Positions 42,217 to 46,280 of a DNA stretch of 46,280 nt are shown here, piece after piece. The stretch comes from Acidobacteriota bacterium (lineage in GTDB: Bacteria > Acidobacteriota > Vicinamibacteria > Vicinamibacterales > UBA2999). The stretch is taken from positions 1 to 46,280 of the forward strand of contig JAGNJW010000035.1 in the NCBI GenBank assembly GCA_018000455.1, in the 5' to 3' direction. Within the stretch, counting starts at the first letter, position 1; every line of letters starts with the position of its first letter. The notes under the pieces are model-generated. The model did no database searches. It was not told the origin of the DNA and was given only the letters and a program-made list of their open reading frames with translations. A program made the position numbers and the translations under genes.

Positions 42217-42924
42217 ATGTCTGCCGCCGAGCCGCTGGTCACCGTCGTCGTGCCGGTGCGGGGCGATGCCATCCCGCTGACGGCGCTCCTGGCACAACTG
42301 CCGAGCCGCCCCGGCCTGCAGATCGTCGTCTCGAGCAGCGGCCCGACCGACCCGGTGCACGACGAGGTTCGCAGCAGGCGTCCTGACGTGACCTGGGTCG
42401 ATGGGCCGACCGGCCGCGGCGTCCAGCTCAACGCCGGCGCGGCCGTGGCGAGGGGCCGCTGGCTCTGGTTCGTGCACGCCGATAGCCATCCGCCGGCCGA
42501 CTGGTTCGAGGCCTTCGAGGCTCTCGAGAGTCGCCCGGACGTGGCGGGCGGCGCCTTCGCGTTCCGCCTCGATTCCAGGGCCTGGCAGGCGCGATGGCTC
42601 GAGTGGGCCGTGGCCGCGCGGGTTCGCGTCTTCGGCCTGCCTTATGGGGACCAGGGAATATTCTCTCGCCGAGCGGTGTTCCATTCGCTGGGTGGGTTTA
42701 CCGCCATTCCGCTCATGGAAGACGTGGAGTTCGTTGGCCGGCTGAAACAGCAGGGGCGGATGGTCCATCTCAGCCAGGGTGTGGTGACATCGGCCCGACG
42801 CTGGGAGCAGCGGGGCTGGTGGCGCCAGAGCCTGTCGAACCTGACGACGCTGCTGCTGTATTTCCTGGGTGTGTCGCCCCAGTGGCTGGCCCGAAGGTAT
42901 GATCGCGGATCGAATGCACTCTGA
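42217..42924 (+). CDS. Family 2 glycosyltransferase (TIGR04283-type)
   Basis: GT-A fold nucleotide-sugar transferase. The start at ATG 42217 is chosen because ATG 42202 lies in a -10 box. The core reads PLVTVVVPVRGDAIPLTALL, then ADSHPPADWFEAFEALE (DxH-type metal site), GDQGIFSRRAVFHSLGGF and LMEDVEFVGRLKQQG, the pattern of the group annotated as rSAM/selenodomain-associated transferase 2. RRWEQRGWWRQSLSNL near the end is also typical. A partner of the transferase-1 (DUF2064) type lies 1.7 kb downstream, with msrP and msrQ between. The msrP gene starts nine bases after the stop, so the four may be one operon. Acceptor and sugar are unknown. Confidence 0.85.
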   Translation: MSAAEPLVTVVVPVRGDAIPLTALLAQLPSRPGLQIVVSSSGPTDPVHDEVRSRRPDVTWVDGPTGRGVQLNAGAAVARGRWLWFVHADSHPPADWFEAFEALESRPDVAGGAFAFRLDSRAWQARWLEWAVAARVRVFGLPYGDQGIFSRRAVFHSLGGFTAIPLMEDVEFVGRLKQQGRMVHLSQGVVTSARRWEQRGWWRQSLSNLTTLLLYFLGVSPQWLARRYDRGSNAL

Positions 42925-42933
42925 GGTTGCCCG

Positions 42934-43890
42934 ATGCTGATCAAGCCCACGCCCGATCTGCGCGAGTCTGACGTCACCCCGCGCGAGTTCTACCTGCGGC
43001 GACGGGAGTTCATCGGTGCTGCCGGCGCCACCGCGGCGGCCCTGGCAACCGGGCTGGTCTTGCCGGGTCAGGCCGGCGCGCAGAACGCGGCCGCGCAGAA
43101 GCTGGCCAACTTGAAGAAGAGCCCCTTCAGCACCGACGAGAAATTGAACTCGTACCGCGACGTCACCACCTACAACAACTTCTACGAGTTCGGGTTGGAC
43201 AAGGGTGATCCGGCACGGTACGCGGGCTCCCTCAAGCCGCGTCCCTGGACGATCAAGGTCGAAGGCGAGTGCGCCAAGCCGGGTACCTACGACATCGAAG
43301 ACATCCTGAAGTGGTTCCCGCTCGAGGAGCGCATCTACCGGATGCGCTGCGTCGAGGCCTGGTCGATGGTGATTCCGTGGAACGGCTTCCCGCTGGCGGA
43401 TTTCGTCAAGCGCATGGAGCCCTCCTCGAAGGCCAAGTACATCGAGATGCGAACGCTCGTCGATCTGCGGCAGATGCCCGGGCAGACCGAGCCGGCGCTG
43501 CTGTGGCCGTATCGCGAAGGCCTGCGCATGGACGAGGCCCTGCACCCGCTGGCGATGTTCGCCGTCGGCCTCTACGGCGAAGTGCTGCCCAACCAGAACG
43601 GCGCGCCGATCCGGTTGGTGGTGCCGTGGAAGTACGGCTTCAAGGGCATCAAGTCGATCGTGAGCGTGAAGTTCGTCGAGAAGGAACCGCTCAACACCTG
43701 GCAGCAGACGCGCGCCGACGAGTACGGGTTCTATGCCAACGTGAACCCCGATGTGGATCACCCCCGCTGGACCCAGAAGACCGAACGCCGTATCGGTGAG
43801 TTCTTCCGCAGGAAGACGTTGCCCTTCAACGGCTATGGCGACCAGGTGGCGTCGCTCTATGCAGGCATGGACCTGCGCAAGCACTACTGA
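42934..43890 (+). CDS. msrP: MsrP, periplasmic protein-methionine-sulfoxide reductase catalytic subunit
   Basis: Molybdopterin enzyme that reduces oxidised methionine in periplasmic proteins, fed electrons by MsrQ. LRRREFIGAAGA is a twin-arginine signal, as in E. coli MsrP, followed by a hydrophobic segment ending PGQAGAQ. The Mo-binding Cys is C139 in MRCVEAWSMVIPW. Blocks such as TYNNFYEFGLDKGDPA, PWTIKVEGECAKPG and RLVVPWKYGFKGIKSIVSVKF match the family throughout. 318 residues is the normal length. It starts nine bases after the glycosyltransferase stop. msrQ follows 61 bases later, after a short REP-like palindrome. Confidence 0.95.
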   Translation: MLIKPTPDLRESDVTPREFYLRRREFIGAAGATAAALATGLVLPGQAGAQNAAAQKLANLKKSPFSTDEKLNSYRDVTTYNNFYEFGLDKGDPARYAGSLKPRPWTIKVEGECAKPGTYDIEDILKWFPLEERIYRMRCVEAWSMVIPWNGFPLADFVKRMEPSSKAKYIEMRTLVDLRQMPGQTEPALLWPYREGLRMDEALHPLAMFAVGLYGEVLPNQNGAPIRLVVPWKYGFKGIKSIVSVKFVEKEPLNTWQQTRADEYGFYANVNPDVDHPRWTQKTERRIGEFFRRKTLPFNGYGDQVASLYAGMDLRKHY

Positions 43891-43924
43891 CGGTGGGCGC
43901 GCGCCGTCTGCGTGCGCAGGCCTG

Positions 43925-43952
43925 CCCTGAGCGAGCACAGCGAGTCGAAGGG
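43925..43952. repeat. Short REP-like element between msrP and msrQ
   Basis: CCCTGAGCGAG-N5-CGAGTCGAAGGG. From memory, a motif of the CCCTGAGC...TCGAAGGG kind recurs between genes in many high-GC bacteria and folds as an imperfect stem. Only one copy is in this window. Its last bases run into the GTG start of msrQ and supply GAAGG as a poor ribosome binding site. Confidence 0.4.
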
Positions 43953-44590
43953 TGACCCAGACCCAGTTCGTACGCCGGATCGCCAAGCCGGTGGTGTTCG
44001 CAGCCGCGCTGCAACCCGCCGGCTGGCTCGTCTACAACGCCTTCTGGGGTGACCTCGGCGTGAACCCGGTGGAGACCATCACCAACCACACCGGGATCTG
44101 GACGCTGCGCTTCATCGTCGCCACGCTCGCCATCACGCCGCTGCGCTGGGCGACGGGGTTCAACCCGCTGGCGCTATTCCGGCGGCCGTTCGGCTTGTTC
44201 GCCTTCTTCTACGGCACGCTGCACTTCATGACCTACTTCGTGCTCGATCATTCGCTGGCCTTCGACGGCGTGTGGGAGGACGTGGTGAAGCGGCCCTACA
44301 TCACGGCGGGGTTCACGGCCTTCGTGCTGATGATTCCGCTCGCACTCACCTCGACCAGTGGGTGGATCCGGCGGCTCGGCGGCCGCAACTGGAACCTGCT
44401 GCATCGTCTCGTCTACGTCACGGCGATCGGCGGGGCGCTGCACTACTTCTGGAAGGTCAAGCTCGACACCACGAACCCGGTCTACTACTTCATCGTCGTC
44501 GGCGTGCTCTTGACGGCGCGCGTGTGGAAGGCGGCGTCGAAACGGCGCGGGGTGGCGGTGGCCGGCGCGCGGGTAGCGCCGCAAGCGTGA
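43952..44590 (+). CDS. msrQ: MsrQ, heme-binding membrane subunit of the MsrPQ system
   Basis: Inner-membrane b-type cytochrome of the ferric-reductase-like family that passes electrons to MsrP. Five or six hydrophobic helices are visible. Heme-ligand His candidates include NHTGIW, GTLHFMTYF, NLLHRLVYV and GALHYFWKVK, all conserved in the family. LRFIVATLAITPLRWATG and SWIRRLGGRNWNLLHRL-like blocks are typical. The GTG start at 43952 lies at the end of the REP-like element and is preceded by an in-frame stop. The GTG of the next gene overlaps its TGA. The Met-repair role follows from msrP next door. Confidence 0.93.
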   Translation: MTQTQFVRRIAKPVVFAAALQPAGWLVYNAFWGDLGVNPVETITNHTGIWTLRFIVATLAITPLRWATGFNPLALFRRPFGLFAFFYGTLHFMTYFVLDHSLAFDGVWEDVVKRPYITAGFTAFVLMIPLALTSTSGWIRRLGGRNWNLLHRLVYVTAIGGALHYFWKVKLDTTNPVYYFIVVGVLLTARVWKAASKRRGVAVAGARVAPQA

Positions 44591-45327
44591 GGCTAGAGGC
44601 GGGCGGCCCGAGGTTGTCCGGCACGCGTCCGGCGGTGCTGATGCTGGCGCGCAGTCCGTTCGTGGCGGGGAAGACGCGTCTGACGGCGGGGCTCGACGAG
44701 ACCGCGGCCACCGCCCTCCGCGCGGCATTGCTGCTCGATACGCTCGATGCCGTGCTGGCGCCGGGCTGGCCCATCCGCGTGCATCTCGAGCCGCCCGACC
44801 ACGCCGTGCGTGTCGAGGCGCTGCTTCGCGAGGACGCCGCGCTGGCGCCGGAAGCGCCACGGGTCTCGTGGCATCCGCAGGCAGACGGCGACCTCGGTTC
44901 ACGGATGATCGCGGCCGTGAGCGGGGCGATCGCGGCGGGCCACGACCTGGCGCTGGTCGTCGGCTCAGACATCCCGGACTTGCCGACCGCGGCGCTCGTC
45001 GCTGCCCGCGACGCGCTGGTCGGAACGCCGCGTGGTACGGCGGTGGCACTCGGCCCGGTCGACGACGGCGGGTTCTACCTCGTGGCGGCGACCGACGGCG
45101 CATCGCTCGCGGCCGCCTGTGCCGGTGTCAGGTGGAGCCAGCCCACAGTGCTCGACGACGTGACGGTGCGGCTCACCGCGTCGGGCCGTCACGTCGTGCG
45201 CGTGACGCCGTGGGCCGATGTGGACGATCGCGCGGACCTGGCAGCCCTGGTGCGTCGCGCGGGGACCGGGGCGGCGAGGACACGCCGAGCCGCTCACGCC
45301 ATTCGAATCTACAATAGGCCATGGTGA
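44587..45327 (+). CDS. GT-A-type transferase, DUF2064 (TIGR04282-type)
   Basis: GTG 44587 overlaps the msrQ stop (GTGA). PAVLMLARSPFVAGKTRLTAGLD is the N-terminal nucleotide-binding part; GDLGSRMIAAVSGA, ALVVGSDIPDLPTAAL, GPVDDGGFYLVA and WSQPTVLDDV are the conserved DUF2064 blocks, a CofC/MobA-like nucleotidyltransferase fold. The group is annotated as rSAM/selenodomain-associated transferase 1 and often occurs with the transferase-2 type found 1.7 kb upstream. The exact reaction is not established. The last seven bases overlap the lipoprotein gene. Confidence 0.82.
   Translation: MRLEAGGPRLSGTRPAVLMLARSPFVAGKTRLTAGLDETAATALRAALLLDTLDAVLAPGWPIRVHLEPPDHAVRVEALLREDAALAPEAPRVSWHPQADGDLGSRMIAAVSGAIAAGHDLALVVGSDIPDLPTAALVAARDALVGTPRGTAVALGPVDDGGFYLVAATDGASLAAACAGVRWSQPTVLDDVTVRLTASGRHVVRVTPWADVDDRADLAALVRRAGTGAARTRRAAHAIRIYNRPW
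45310..45315 (+). promoter_or_regulatory. Candidate leaderless -10 box of the lipoprotein gene
   Basis: TACAAT, five bases (AGGCC), then ATG 45321. It lies in the 3' end of the DUF2064 gene and would give the lipoprotein its own leaderless transcript. Confidence 0.4.
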
Positions 45328-45761
45328 TGCCGCTGAAAGGCTCGCGCGCCCGCCGCGTGAGGACGGTAGGGTGCACGGCCGCCTTGGCGCTGGTGATGCT
45401 GGGCGCCGCGTCGTGCGGCACGCCGTCGGGTGGTGAAACCATGCTCTCGGCCGGCCAGGCACCGTCCGAGGCGCAGGCCCTTATGGTCATCCAACACGAG
45501 GAGCCGGCGCGCGATTTCGTGGGCCCGCAGCCAGCTCGGTTCCGATGGAGCCCGATAGCCGGGGCCAACCGCTATGCCATTGGCCTCTGGAACGAGACCG
45601 ATCGTCTGTTGTGGCGGCACGACGACTTGAAGGAACCTACCGTGGCTTGGCCGAAGGAACTCGTGGTCGACGACGGCACCTATTTCTGGTCGGTGTCGGC
45701 GCTGCAGAACGGGCGGGAAATCGCCAAGTCGGGTACTTCGGCATTCGTCATCGAACAGTAG
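45321..45761 (+). CDS. Small lipoprotein with a fibronectin-III-like domain
   Basis: A signal peptide with lipobox LGAASC (Cys at residue 32) predicts a membrane-anchored lipoprotein. The mature part (about 70-146) reads PARFRWSPIAGANRYAIGLWNETDRLLWRH, then VDDGTYFWSVSALQNGREIAKSG. This is the fibronectin-III-like pattern (W..V.GA..Y.........G.YYW.V.A) common in secreted proteins that bind polymers or partners. No enzyme motif. It overlaps the DUF2064 gene by seven bases. The tRNA follows 42 bases after its stop. Confidence 0.75.
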   Translation: MVMPLKGSRARRVRTVGCTAALALVMLGAASCGTPSGGETMLSAGQAPSEAQALMVIQHEEPARDFVGPQPARFRWSPIAGANRYAIGLWNETDRLLWRHDDLKEPTVAWPKELVVDDGTYFWSVSALQNGREIAKSGTSAFVIEQ

Positions 45762-45803
45762 AATCGCGTTGCGTAGGCCTGTATCAACCTGATACTCTTC
45801 AGT

Positions 45804-46154
<351 letters not shown>

Positions 46155-46157
46155 CTA

Positions 46158-46280
46158 GGAGTCTGCGCGGCAGAAACGCGCAGCGGCATTCGGGCGTATA
46201 AAGGAGCATGCCGACGACCTTCCGTCCGTATGCTCCGGATCAGTCGCTCCTGTTCCCCGCCTCGCCACGCGACTGGTTGC
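46158..46280 (+). mobile_element. Left end of a probable IS1182-type insertion sequence, partial
   Basis: Boundary inferred from the sudden end of the recombinase frame at 46155-46157. A short inverted repeat TGCGCG (46164-46169) and CGCGCA (46177-46182) and a TATAAA box lie before the transposase start. The right end is outside the window, so terminal inverted repeats cannot be confirmed. Confidence 0.5.
46208..46280 (+). CDS. IS1182-family-like transposase, N-terminal fragment
   Basis: The first 24 residues read TFRPYAPDQSLLFPASPRDW, which closely fits the start of IS1182-type DDE transposases (RPYDPDQ.LLLPPSLRDWLP, from memory). The ATG is preceded by AAAGGAG with only one base between and by TATAAA five bases before the start. 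The remainder lies beyond the window edge, so the catalytic residues are not visible and the family call rests on this N-terminus alone. Confidence 0.7.
   Translation, partial: MPTTFRPYAPDQSLLFPASPRDWL

Noticed and set aside
41512..43986. 824-codon minus-strand frame spanning the glycosyltransferase and msrP
   Set aside because: Only the 3' part (to 42186) reads as kinase-like protein; the rest is antisense to two well-supported plus-strand genes.
46240..46260. CTCCTGTTCCCCGC near the right edge as a further heptad copy
   Set aside because: Only about one and a half units match and the bases encode the conserved LLFP of the transposase start.

Overview
The window is a high-GC stretch (about two thirds G+C by eye) of a Gram-negative chromosome. 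It most likely comes from an Acidobacteriota member, possibly Vicinamibacteria. That assignment is inferred from gene content: a carboxypeptidase-regulatory TonB-dependent receptor, a PadR gene coupled to an ADOP-type FtsX permease, an imuA-imuB-dnaE2 mutasome, and several TPR/sulfatase proteins. No rRNA is present to confirm it.

Layout. Bases 1-8.8 kb hold a partial CxxCH protein, inorganic pyrophosphatase, a secreted PQQ-type sugar dehydrogenase, an outer-membrane barrel protein, an M4 metalloprotease, a Tat-exported metallophosphoesterase, an MFS exporter and a NIPSNAP protein. Bases 8.8-15.4 kb are the SOS mutasome imuA-imuB-dnaE2. An S23/four-helix-bundle gene is wedged between imuB and dnaE2, and the locus carries seven clusters of a GGGARCA heptanucleotide repeat, several of them in frame inside coding sequence. 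Bases 15.6-21.1 kb hold a Uma2 nuclease, a Tat-exported FAD oxidoreductase and the TonB-dependent receptor, followed by a strong terminator.

Bases 21.2-32.75 kb are a compact minus-strand run of seven genes: two alkaline-phosphatase-superfamily proteins, a small ribbon-helix-helix-like protein, an unusual membrane protein, two sulfatase-TPR lipoproteins and a GT-C-like membrane protein with TPRs. Five of the six junctions overlap or are a few bases apart; the sixth is an 83-base gap with its own candidate -10 box. A sulfotransferase gene diverges from the run. Bases 33.5-38.3 kb hold a TolB-like propeller, then PadR plus ADOP permease. Bases 38.3-42.2 kb hold a secreted protein with three RidA domains, a SET-domain protein overlapping a SpoIID/LytB protein, and a degenerate histidine-kinase-like protein. 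Bases 42.2-45.8 kb hold the MsrP/MsrQ methionine sulfoxide repair pair, bracketed by two small glycosyltransferase-like genes, and a lipoprotein.

The right edge has initiator tRNA-Met, its terminator, the C-terminal remnant of a serine recombinase and the start of a probable IS1182-type transposase.

The most unusual signal is the S23 gene with its inverted heptad arrays inside the mutasome. The heptad has no stop codon in any of the six frames, and its copies in dnaE2 lie in predicted loops and linkers, one of them inside an inserted zinc-ribbon-like segment. I know no name for this arrangement. It resembles, at the level of mRNA, the S23-bearing intervening sequences of 23S rRNA. Another recurring pattern is a TANNNT -10-like box 5-7 bases before start codons, which suggests leaderless transcripts.
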